This document shows, piece by piece, positions 26,060 to 34,241 of a stretch of 64,000 bases of DNA (the first letter of the stretch is position 1; each line of letters begins with the position of its first letter). Under the pieces are notes generated by a model. The model was not told where the DNA came from. It saw nothing but the letters and a program-made list of their open reading frames with translations, and made no database searches. This stretch comes from Verrucomicrobiota bacterium (GTDB lineage: Bacteria > Verrucomicrobiota > Verrucomicrobiia > Limisphaerales > Pedosphaeraceae), in NCBI GenBank assembly GCA_021325145.1, contig JAJPHR010000023.1, positions 62,001 through 126,000 on the forward strand, in the 5' to 3' direction. Both the position numbers and the translations under genes were made by a program.

Positions 26060-27490
26060 TTGCGCGCGGTTACGGCTTGCGCGATTATCCGACCCGCATT
26101 GCGCCAGATTGTAAAATCGGCAGCAGACAAGGAATCCAACCCGCCCCCTCTCGCAGCAACGTCCCAGGCGGCGACGGACCCATTCAAGGAACTCTGCTCA
26201 ATGTGCCGCCGCGGCATGGTATTCGCCGTGGATGAATGGTACAAATCTGGGAAACCCACGAAGGCACAAAACCCCCACAACTACATTACGCCAATGCAGA
26301 TCGCAATTAAGACGGGGCAACACAGCCTGGCGGAAGTGCTGTTGAGGAACGGAGCCTCGCCCACTGACCCGATGCGGACCGCCATTTGGCACGAGAAATC
26401 AGATCTTGTTCGACTGTTTTTGGGCTATGGAGCAGACATCCGCGAAATATCTTTCAAAACCGGCACAGTCCCAAGCTTTCCGATGCTGGAGATGTTGATT
26501 GGACATGGGCTGGACATGGAGACTGGCTACCCCATCGCGGCCGGAATCAAAACGGCGATTTGGCCGTACCTGAAACTTTACCAACTTCACGTCAAAAAGC
26601 ACCCAAAGCTTCGGGTTCAGGCGGACATTGCCCTGAGACATTTTGTTAGAATCGGAAACTTGGCCAGCGTCAAAACGATGCTTCGAGTTGGGGCAAATCC
26701 ACGCAGGAAGGCTCCGTTAAAGTGGGGAGAGCCGAAAGGGCTGTGGGGCACCGCGCTGGATGATGCTTTCCATGGAGGCTGGATGAACATTCTCAAAACA
26801 ATCGGTCTTGACCGGCGTAAGGACAACTTGCAACTGATGCTCTGCGTTGCGTGCAGGCATAAGCCATCCGAGATTATCGAATACATTATCGACCGTGGCG
26901 GAGATGTTAACAGCGGTTTCGAGGATATATCGTTCTTGAACGACGTAATCTCCGAGCTGGACGACGCGAGGAAGCGGGAAGGTGTCAATACCTACGGAAG
27001 ATGGTCTTGGCTTTACAAAAATCTGGAAGTCTTGATTAACCGGGGTGCGAAGTGGAAGCCGAGTAGTGAGAAAGAGTTTCGTAAACTGCGGAGAGTTATT
27101 TGTGCTCATGGCACGTATCGCGGATTGGAGTTCATCAAGTACTTAAAGTCGAAGGACTTCTGCACTGACCAAATGCTTGCCGATTTGCTCAACGATGCCG
27201 AGGTGCGGGCATTGCTTCACCCTCGCCGCCACGCGATCAAAAGGTTGGTGCCGAGTTTCAAGTACGATAAGCCAAAGAGGGGACAGTATCCACCCGGAAC
27301 TGTCCTATGCAGAATCGAAGCTTCGGCGTACAGCGGAGTCCCGATCTCAACCCTCCGCAGATTGAGCCTGAAAGGGACGTTCCCCCTGCCGGACAGTCAT
27401 GGGCATTGCAGTTATCCCATCGAGAGGTTGGAGGCGTACTTGGGCAGCAAGAAACCCACCCGAAAAAGAAGGCCAGCCGGCCAAAAATGA
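26060..27490 (+). CDS. Ankyrin-repeat protein with C-terminal helix-turn-helix
   Basis: A protein of up to 476 residues. From about residue 45 it carries ankyrin-type repeats (MCRRGMVFAVDEWYKSGKPT; TPMQIAIKTGQHSLAEVLLR; VRIGNLASVKTMLRVGANPR; PSEIIEYIIDRGGDVNSG). The last 60 residues change character: RIEASAYSGVPISTLRRLSL, then KGTFPLPDSHGHCSYPIERL, which matches an AlpA/excisionase-like DNA-binding helix-turn-helix with wing. The combination of a protein-binding array and a DNA-binding end suggests a regulator that responds to a partner protein. The N-terminus is uncertain: the frame opens with a TTG at 26060, and no ribosome site is clear. Confidence 0.8.
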   Translation: MRAVTACAIIRPALRQIVKSAADKESNPPPLAATSQAATDPFKELCSMCRRGMVFAVDEWYKSGKPTKAQNPHNYITPMQIAIKTGQHSLAEVLLRNGASPTDPMRTAIWHEKSDLVRLFLGYGADIREISFKTGTVPSFPMLEMLIGHGLDMETGYPIAAGIKTAIWPYLKLYQLHVKKHPKLRVQADIALRHFVRIGNLASVKTMLRVGANPRRKAPLKWGEPKGLWGTALDDAFHGGWMNILKTIGLDRRKDNLQLMLCVACRHKPSEIIEYIIDRGGDVNSGFEDISFLNDVISELDDARKREGVNTYGRWSWLYKNLEVLINRGAKWKPSSEKEFRKLRRVICAHGTYRGLEFIKYLKSKDFCTDQMLADLLNDAEVRALLHPRRHAIKRLVPSFKYDKPKRGQYPPGTVLCRIEASAYSGVPISTLRRLSLKGTFPLPDSHGHCSYPIERLEAYLGSKKPTRKRRPAGQK

Positions 27491-27615
27491 CCGACCAGCC
27501 TGTTGCAATTTTCCGCGGGGCGTGCTGCTTGGCCTCTCGGCTTGGCATACCCGTCGATGCAATAGTATAAACCCAGCCGGCCAATTTTCAACCGATCCGC
27601 TCTGCAAAAGACAAA

Positions 27616-27649
27616 GGGCGGCTGCCTGATGCAACCGCCCCGTCGCTGC
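27616..27649 (-). terminator. Terminator of the minus-strand tail operon
   Basis: GGGCGGTTGC ATCAG GCAGCCGCCC read on the minus strand (27640-27616) forms a 10-bp hairpin with one wobble, followed by TTTGTCTTTT. It lies 60 bp beyond the stop of the TPR gene, the last gene of the operon. Confidence 0.65.
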
Positions 27650-27699
27650 GCTGAATAATATGAATTCGTATTCCAATACGATGAGCTAACGAACTTGAG

Positions 27700-28206
27700 C
27701 TAACTCTTAAACGCAGCGAAATCTGGACTCTCCAAGGCCATGTCCACGATCCTCTTGGAGTTGCCGCACGCGCAAGCCTGCTTCATCCAAGCCAGGGATG
27801 TCGGAATGTTGCCCAACAGACATTCGAGCGACGCCAACTTGTAGAACAATAGCCAGCTCTTTGGGAACCGACTAAGAGCTTTGTCCTGGAGCCAATCACG
27901 GGCTTCTTCGATGCGATTCAGGCGGCGCAGAGCATGAACTCGAAAAACGAAGCCCTTAAGCAGGTGGGGCGCGACTTCCAGTAGAGCGTTGCTGATCGTC
28001 AGGCAAGCCTCCCACTGCCCGCGCAACGCATAGACGCGGTAGAGACTGTCCAGCGCAAGCGGGTGCATTCGGTTGGATTCAGAGAGTTTGCTCAGTTCCA
28101 AGGCAGCTTCTTCAGCATTGCCGAAGTCCACCCAGCCCTCCGCGGCTAAAGCATGAACCGCATCAGGCCGTTCCATCGGGGCGTATGGTTCTTTAAGAGT
28201 GCTCAT
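27700..28206 (-). CDS. TPR-like hypothetical protein
   Basis: A 168-residue all-helical protein with tetratricopeptide-type helix pairs (ALDSLYRVYALRGQWEACLT; FRVHALRRLNRIEEARDWLQ; LLFYKLASLECLLGNIPTSL). It has no signal peptide and probably mediates protein-protein contact, perhaps as an assembly chaperone. It is the last gene of the tail operon, 4 nt after the preceding stop, with a terminator downstream. Confidence 0.72.
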   Translation of the reverse strand: MSTLKEPYAPMERPDAVHALAAEGWVDFGNAEEAALELSKLSESNRMHPLALDSLYRVYALRGQWEACLTISNALLEVAPHLLKGFVFRVHALRRLNRIEEARDWLQDKALSRFPKSWLLFYKLASLECLLGNIPTSLAWMKQACACGNSKRIVDMALESPDFAAFKS

Positions 28207-28210
28207 ATTT

Positions 28211-28453
28211 TTATGCCTCGCGCGGCTCGTTCCGTGGCCACACCTTGAACCACTTCTCTTTTGGTGTGCCGCGACCCTTGCGCGGCTTCGCTTGGACCCG
28301 AAACCGGAAAGCCTTCTTCGCGGCGATTCCTTCCGCCCATGCCCGGTTTCGAGTTGGGATGGGGATCTTGGCAGCGGCCAGTTGGCCGCCCAAGAAGTCC
28401 ATCAGGCGCCACTTCCAACCCCGGCCCGAGCGAGATACAAGCACAGAGGGCAT
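28211..28453 (-). CDS. Small basic hypothetical protein of the tail operon
   Basis: An 80-residue, strongly basic protein starting MPSVLVSRSGRGWKWRLMDF and rich in Lys/Arg (KAFRFRVQAKPRKGRGTPKE). It sits 3 nt after one gene and 4 nt before the next on the same strand. No family recognised. Confidence 0.65.
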   Translation of the reverse strand: MPSVLVSRSGRGWKWRLMDFLGGQLAAAKIPIPTRNRAWAEGIAAKKAFRFRVQAKPRKGRGTPKEKWFKVWPRNEPREA

Positions 28454-28456
28454 GGC

Positions 28457-29335
28457 CTAAATGACGCCCAGTTTACGGACAGCCACCGCCATCCGGGCTT
28501 CGTCCTCCAATTTCCGCGCGTAGGCTGCTTCCAGAAAACCAGCCGGTTCCGGCGCTGATGCGGTCATTCGACGTAGCTTGGCCGCGCTTTCTGCTCCGAA
28601 ATTTACAATTCCAAGCCCGATGTAGTCTACCTGGTTGTTCAGCCCGCCCGTGAGGATGGTAACGTCGCGACCCGCATAATGCGAAATAATGCGACTTTTC
28701 TTCGTGGAGAAGGTCGCCTTCAATTCGTCAGGCGCTTTGTCGAATGGGACGTACTCGTAACCTGCCGCAAGGAAGTCGGGAGGCGATGTATCGAACAAGG
28801 GGTCCTGGAATCCGCCGCCCTTGCCCGGCGCCTTCGGCTTAAGGGTGAGCGCAAATCCGCAATCTGAATCGAACGACCAGTTCACTTCCATGCTGACGGT
28901 ATATGTCTTGCGGCCCGTCGAGTGCTCGCCGAACAAGCGGTGCATGCCATTCGTCGCTTTGAAGAACACGCCGATCCCTTCGATGCCTGGCGCTTGCGCG
29001 GGGTCCGCATTGATCTTCCAGCCGCCCGCGGGAGCAGCGGGGAACGTCGCGTCAAGCACGCTGCCAATCACGCGGTCTTGCGCGTTTTCATTGGTGGCTT
29101 TGTGATACTCGCGTATCTGATGTTCATAGTTGACGTTCTGGTGAATGAGTTTGCGGTAGTTCGCCGCAATGACGGCCGGGTGCAAAGCCGTCCCATAGAC
29201 GGTCTTGACCGGGAAAGCGTGCGAGACGGAGAAGCGGAAATAGCCCTTGGCCGAATCGGGCGTGTAAGTATTGCCGTTGAATTCGATGACGCCATCGTCA
29301 TCGCAGAGGGTTAAGTGTGATTTTTGTACGATCAT
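28457..29335 (-). CDS. Hypothetical phage-type protein downstream of the tape measure
   Basis: A 292-residue soluble protein starting MIVQKSHLTLCDDDGVIEFN; its ATG overlaps the tape-measure stop by 4 nt. The segment HPAVIAANYRKLIHQNVNYEHQIREYH (shown only in part here: HPAVIAANYRKLIHQNVNYE) recalls phage structural/protease-like proteins that handle head or tail precursors, but I cannot place it firmly. The C-terminus is a charged helix (AAYARKLEDEARMAVAVRKL). It could be a tail-tip, assembly or maturation protein. Confidence 0.75.
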   Translation of the reverse strand: MIVQKSHLTLCDDDGVIEFNGNTYTPDSAKGYFRFSVSHAFPVKTVYGTALHPAVIAANYRKLIHQNVNYEHQIREYHKATNENAQDRVIGSVLDATFPAAPAGGWKINADPAQAPGIEGIGVFFKATNGMHRLFGEHSTGRKTYTVSMEVNWSFDSDCGFALTLKPKAPGKGGGFQDPLFDTSPPDFLAAGYEYVPFDKAPDELKATFSTKKSRIISHYAGRDVTILTGGLNNQVDYIGLGIVNFGAESAAKLRRMTASAPEPAGFLEAAYARKLEDEARMAVAVRKLGVI

Positions 29336-32300
29336 ATAGGTCTTTGATTTTGGGCGTTATGCGCGGTCACGTTGCCGGCGCCACTGTCAGGGAACATTGT
29401 GTCTAGACGGCTCGCCATGGACTCAAGTGCGGCCTGTGCCGCAGCCGCGCTGCTGGACAACCCAGCAAGTGAATTGGCGGCCTTGACCGCGTTTTCATTG
29501 AACGCAAGGTTGGGGTCAGGTGTGGGATTTGGAAGTCCGGGGCCAAGGTTTCCCGTGATGGTGTTGATCGGCCCGCGATTATTGCCACGCGTCCCCAAGA
29601 TTTGAGCCTCTGGACTGTTGCCGCCGTAACCAGCCCCCCGCAATGCGGTAAGGCTGCGATTGATTTCATTTAGGCGCTCGGGGTGCAACTGCATCCAATC
29701 CCCCCGCGCACCTTCGCCCATGGCAAAGAATTGGCCGGCGCTCAACCTGCCGCCGCTTCGGGCGGCAATGGACATCACCGAGAGCTTGCGGAGCATTTCC
29801 CCTGGCCCCGCGCCCATGATGCTGCGCTGGAACTCCCGACCGGTTTGGATGGTGATATTGAGTTGCTCGCGCTTGAGTTCAAGCACGCGCATCTCCCCTT
29901 CCTCGGACATGTGAATCAGCTCTTTGCGAGCCTCCAATTCATCCATCATGCCGCTGCCTTTCTCGGCAACGCCCTCAAGGAACCTTTGCTTGGCAACGAA
30001 CTGAGCGCCCTCGCTGTCGCCCACTGCGGACGCATTGCCCGTGGCGATGGCAATCCGTTGCTCAATGCCGCGCCGATCGTGAATCTGCGCCAGTCGCTCC
30101 TGTTCGGATTCAGCCCCATTAACGCTCTGAATGCTGCCATCCCTGTTGCGGGTCACGTTGGCTACGGAGTCAAGCTGGCTACGTGCTTTTTCCAGCGCCG
30201 TCGTTTCCTCGGTAATCTTTCCAGTCAGGCGCTTATGCTCCGCCGTGGGTTTAAACGATTGGTTTTCGATGGAGGCGGCTTCGGTAATCAATGCCTCATA
30301 CCGCTTGATCTTGTCTTCCACCGCCTTGCGCTGACTGCTGGACAGCGGGGATGTATTCCAATCCCCGTTGGCGGAGATGTTCGCTTTGAGCTTGCCGATG
30401 TCCACCTGGCCGCGCTCATCGCGGAAGGCGTTCGGCATGCGGTGGAACTCGGCATCCTTGAAGTCACCTTCGATGGACTGACGAACCGATTGAGCCTCGT
30501 CCCGCTTCGCATCCGCCCGCTTTCTAAGTTCAACGCTCTCCTGCTGCGCCGAATCACTGCGGTCCTCCATCGCCTTGCGCTGCTGGTTCAAGTTGTCGAG
30601 GGACCGCTTGTGGAAATCCTCCACGACCTGGAGTCGTTGAATCTCCAGATCGAGCGCGCCCGTTTTGTCGATGGCGCCCATTTGCTGATACAGGTCGGAA
30701 ATCTCCGAGACGATATTCTTCTGCCGCTCCAGATACGCCTGATGCTTTTCATCCCCGGCAAGGAACCGCTCCAAGTCTTCGGCGTTGCTGCCGACCGATT
30801 CAGTTGTGTATTGAATGCGCTTCGACTGATTCGCCGAGAGCTGTTCCTCCAGCTTGGCCCTCTTGGCGGGGTCGGTAGTTTTGGACAGCGCGGCATTAAT
30901 GGTCGCGTCCTCCTGCTTGGTCAACTCGTATTGAATCTGGCGCTGCTTGGTCTGCTCAGTAAGCTGGCGGGTTTTCAAGGCATCCAGTTCGGCGTCAATC
31001 CCGGCGAGATCATTCGCCCGCATCATTACGGCGAGCTTGTCTTGTTCGGCCTTCAAAGCGGCCTGACGATTGGATTCGTCTTCGGGAGTTGCATTCTGCA
31101 TCGGCGGGAAGGCGGCTTCAGCGGCTTGGCGCAGCATGTCGATCTTGCCTTCGATCTTGCCGGGCTGGTGAATCGCCTGACCAACAGTGCTAAACAGCCG
31201 TGAGGCTTCCCCGGCTGCCTCTGCGCGAGTGCCAGCAGTTTGGACACGCGCGTCCAGGGCTTCGATTTGGTCCTTGGCTTTCTGACCGCCCACACCCATT
31301 TCGTAGAGCCCTTTGTTGATGAGGTAGAACACGCCCACGATGGCGGCCAAGGGCAAAAGAGTGTCAACCAAACCAGCAAGCGCCACTCGTGAGAAGACAG
31401 CAGCCTTGCCCATTTGTGTTAAGCCCGTGGAAGCGGACCCTGCCGCGATGGCAATGCTCTGGATTCTTCCAGCCGAATCGCGGGTCACAGTAGAACTCGC
31501 CGCTTCGCCGCTGGCGGTCTTGCCGAACATCTTCGATAAGACAGGGGCGCGGCTGCTTAACCAACCACCACGCGCCGCCGTTTGCGCCATAGCATCGCCA
31601 AGCTCCCTAACCGCACCACGCACCGCTTTGAAAGTGTTGCCGACAACGCCCGCCTTTTGGTCCAGCGACGCCATCTGATATGTAGTTACGGCGAGCTTCG
31701 CGCTAATGGCCGTGAACAAACCCAAGAACCCGGTCGTAAGGCTTGATCCAACGCTGGTGTTTGCGATCCGCATGAGGTTGGTCATTAACTTGATCGTTTC
31801 GGAAAGGGCGAGGTTGGGTCCGCGCCCACCTTGCGCATTAACAAACCTACCCCACTCTGTTGTCAGCGCCTCAAGCTGGCTCTTGAGTGTTGCGGTGATG
31901 CGGGCGTTCTCCCCCTCGGCAGCATTCAAGTTCAACTGCGCGGTGATGGCGAGCACCTGAGCCTTGACATAGTTGTCGAGCAGTGCCGCCATGCGAGACG
32001 CCTGCTGTTTGCCCGCAACGCCGAATAGCATGGACTGGCGCTCGGCCTGGCCCATGCGCTGATACGCAACGAAGATGGCGGAGAGTTGGTCGCTAAGACC
32101 TTTGACAGAGTTCCCGCCCTCGGCGGTCACTTCGACGTGATACTTCTGCCGCAACTGCTTCTGGACTTCCGAATCGTTCAGCGAGCCAGTGATGGATTTG
32201 ATGGCGTTGCCGATCATCGTTCCGCTCTGGCCGGTGGCGCCCACGCCTGCGCCGATTAACCCAATCAGTTCCGACAGCGACATCCCGGCCTGCTTGGCAA

Positions 32301-33762
32301 TGGATGCGACCCGCGTTAAGCCTTCCAGCATGGAAGCATTCGTTACATTGTAGGTATTACTAACCGCTGTCAGTTCGCCGAGTACGTTTGCGAGTTCGGA
32401 CACGTGCAAATGATAGACCTGATACAGCATGGACAGATGCTCTGTCGCTTCTCCAGCCGTGATCTGTGCGACATTGGCGGCCATCAAGGAAACGCGCACC
32501 GCCTCAGCAGCCTGCGACTGGCTCAACCCCAACCGGCTCCATTGGATGGCGGCTTCCATTGCCTCAGTGGCACTGCGGCCATTGGCCGATGCGAGCATAA
32601 GCACCTGGTCGGTCAACCGCGCCGCCTCTGCCGCGCTACCTCGAAACACTTGCGCGAGTCGGGCAGTCTGCCAGCCGGTCTGAATCATCGTCTCCAAGCT
32701 GTGGCTGGCGAGATTGATGGAGCCGTAAAGAACGCCCACCGATGCCGCCCACGTGGTCACATGCGCGATGTTTTGCAGCATGTTCTTGCCGATGAGCCGG
32801 CTGGATTCGTCAAATCGTTTCTGGGCGAGTGTGGCGCGTTCCGTCTCGACGGCAGCAGCCCGCATGGATTCAGCGGAGGCCAAGCCCAACTGCGCCGCTT
32901 TCTTGCGGTCGCCGCCCTGCGAGGCGACTTCCGCCTGCGACTTCTGCGCTTGCGCCAACTGCCGGTGGTAATTCGATTGAATCTTGGCGCGTTCGATTGC
33001 GAGGCTGCGCGGGTCCATGTTCGGACCCAATGCTTCGATGCGGTCGGTCGCCTGCTGCGTCAGCATCGTCTTGCGGTAGGCAAGATTAACGTCGATGCCC
33101 TCACGGAGGTTGGAGCGATTGGCGCGGGCCTGGGCGGCAGCCTCGCGCTTGGCTTGCGCCGCCTTCCGCTCGGCCTTTAGTCGGGCCTTGCGCGGGTCGT
33201 GAATGTCCTCAGTGCGGGAGAGGTCGCCCGCAGCATCATAGGTTTCTTTCGTCGTGAACTCGTCGTTCTCGCCGGTGATCTTGGTGTATTGACGGCCAAT
33301 CTGATTGCCGTCCTTGTCGGTGATGATGCGGCGGCGATCGTACGAACCGCCAGACGATGGCGCGGGACCGCCTGCAACGCCGCCCGGAATGGATCCACCC
33401 CCGCCCGGCGCGCGCGGAATGCCTCCGCCTGCAATGCGAACGTCCACGTCACTCGCGGGGATGTTCAGGGTGATTCGGCCAACCAAGTGGGCGGTGACAT
33501 CCGACCCGAGGACATTCAGCTTGACGTTCCCGCCCTTGAGATCGAGTTCGGTTTGACCGGAGGAAGTGCGCGGCTGGACCTTGCCGGGAGCGGAGATGTT
33601 TTTGACGCTTGCAGACAGGGCGGCATTGCGGCGTTCCAGCCGGGCCGTCAGCTTGTCCATGTACTCCAGTCGGGTAATGAGGCTGTCAATGCCGGACAGG
33701 TCAACCTTGGGAGATTGCACCTCCAGCTTAATCACTTCCGTCATTGCCGCGTCTTCGCTCAT
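29332..33762 (-). CDS. Phage tail tape-measure protein (TP901 type)
   Basis: The tape-measure protein sets tail-tube length. It is 1476 residues, which by the usual rule would fit a long, non-trivial tail. The N-terminal 330 residues are helical with a glycine-rich linker; residues about 330-600 match the TP901 core (IQTGWQTARLAQVFRGSAAE; VSNTYNVTNASMLEGLTRVA; LIGAGVGATGQSGTMIGNAI). A hydrophobic segment near 800 (LLPLAAIVGVFYLINKG) and long coiled coils follow (QDKLAVMMRANDLAGIDAEL region). Its start overlaps the preceding stop, and its stop the following start, by 4 nt. No sheath or baseplate gene was recognised nearby. Confidence 0.92.
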   Translation of the reverse strand: MSEDAAMTEVIKLEVQSPKVDLSGIDSLITRLEYMDKLTARLERRNAALSASVKNISAPGKVQPRTSSGQTELDLKGGNVKLNVLGSDVTAHLVGRITLNIPASDVDVRIAGGGIPRAPGGGGSIPGGVAGGPAPSSGGSYDRRRIITDKDGNQIGRQYTKITGENDEFTTKETYDAAGDLSRTEDIHDPRKARLKAERKAAQAKREAAAQARANRSNLREGIDVNLAYRKTMLTQQATDRIEALGPNMDPRSLAIERAKIQSNYHRQLAQAQKSQAEVASQGGDRKKAAQLGLASAESMRAAAVETERATLAQKRFDESSRLIGKNMLQNIAHVTTWAASVGVLYGSINLASHSLETMIQTGWQTARLAQVFRGSAAEAARLTDQVLMLASANGRSATEAMEAAIQWSRLGLSQSQAAEAVRVSLMAANVAQITAGEATEHLSMLYQVYHLHVSELANVLGELTAVSNTYNVTNASMLEGLTRVASIAKQAGMSLSELIGLIGAGVGATGQSGTMIGNAIKSITGSLNDSEVQKQLRQKYHVEVTAEGGNSVKGLSDQLSAIFVAYQRMGQAERQSMLFGVAGKQQASRMAALLDNYVKAQVLAITAQLNLNAAEGENARITATLKSQLEALTTEWGRFVNAQGGRGPNLALSETIKLMTNLMRIANTSVGSSLTTGFLGLFTAISAKLAVTTYQMASLDQKAGVVGNTFKAVRGAVRELGDAMAQTAARGGWLSSRAPVLSKMFGKTASGEAASSTVTRDSAGRIQSIAIAAGSASTGLTQMGKAAVFSRVALAGLVDTLLPLAAIVGVFYLINKGLYEMGVGGQKAKDQIEALDARVQTAGTRAEAAGEASRLFSTVGQAIHQPGKIEGKIDMLRQAAEAAFPPMQNATPEDESNRQAALKAEQDKLAVMMRANDLAGIDAELDALKTRQLTEQTKQRQIQYELTKQEDATINAALSKTTDPAKRAKLEEQLSANQSKRIQYTTESVGSNAEDLERFLAGDEKHQAYLERQKNIVSEISDLYQQMGAIDKTGALDLEIQRLQVVEDFHKRSLDNLNQQRKAMEDRSDSAQQESVELRKRADAKRDEAQSVRQSIEGDFKDAEFHRMPNAFRDERGQVDIGKLKANISANGDWNTSPLSSSQRKAVEDKIKRYEALITEAASIENQSFKPTAEHKRLTGKITEETTALEKARSQLDSVANVTRNRDGSIQSVNGAESEQERLAQIHDRRGIEQRIAIATGNASAVGDSEGAQFVAKQRFLEGVAEKGSGMMDELEARKELIHMSEEGEMRVLELKREQLNITIQTGREFQRSIMGAGPGEMLRKLSVMSIAARSGGRLSAGQFFAMGEGARGDWMQLHPERLNEINRSLTALRGAGYGGNSPEAQILGTRGNNRGPINTITGNLGPGLPNPTPDPNLAFNENAVKAANSLAGLSSSAAAAQAALESMASRLDTMFPDSGAGNVTAHNAQNQRPI

Positions 33763-34241
33763 GATTGTGCTACCTCAGCGATTAGTCTCGCACCCAGTTC
33801 GCGCAGTCGGTCGAGTTCGGCGCGCCACTCACTCTGAATATTGCTCGGAGTAAAATACTCACTCTCAAACCCCCGACCTCGCCGCGGACATCGCCATGCA
33901 AGGTCTTCTGCGTCGAAGTAGATAATCGAAGCCCAGTCGAGCAGGCCGATCTCCGCAAGCGCCGCCTCGATCATCGACAGAGCGGCATCCGGATAGATTT
34001 CCAATTTCAGTTCGTCAAACGGCACCATGAAGAAGCTGTTCCCAACCTCGGCCCCGCCACCCAAGCACCGGAGCGCAGGGCAGTGCTGGCGAAGCTTCCC
34101 TTGAATTGCCCTAATTATATCGGTGTCTGTAACCAACCCGGGGCGGGCTACCGATTCGGGCATCCTGATGCGTATGAAGATTGAATCCGCCGAGATGGGT
34201 GTTGGTTGCATAATACGGTTGGGGAGAAAGCAAAGGTTCAC
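33759..34241 (-). CDS. Hypothetical protein before the tape-measure gene
   Basis: A protein of up to 160 residues with no membrane segment; MQPTPISADSIFIRIRMPES begins the more typical part. The GTG at 34241 overlaps the preceding stop by 1 nt, while an ATG at 34211 is the alternative; neither has a clear ribosome site. The stop overlaps the tape-measure ATG by 4 nt. In phages this position often holds a tail assembly chaperone, but nothing in the sequence proves that. Confidence 0.7.
   Translation of the reverse strand: MNLCFLPNRIMQPTPISADSIFIRIRMPESVARPGLVTDTDIIRAIQGKLRQHCPALRCLGGGAEVGNSFFMVPFDELKLEIYPDAALSMIEAALAEIGLLDWASIIYFDAEDLAWRCPRRGRGFESEYFTPSNIQSEWRAELDRLRELGARLIAEVAQS

Noticed and set aside
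25810..26280. A 156-codon minus-strand frame opposite the exported protein and ankyrin genes
   Set aside because: It overlaps the 3' end of the signal-peptide gene and the start of the ankyrin gene, both of which have better protein features; it has no domain or ribosome site.
29683..31203. A 506-codon plus-strand open frame
   Set aside because: It lies wholly opposite the tape-measure gene, is Leu/Arg/His-rich as antisense frames often are, and shows no domain.
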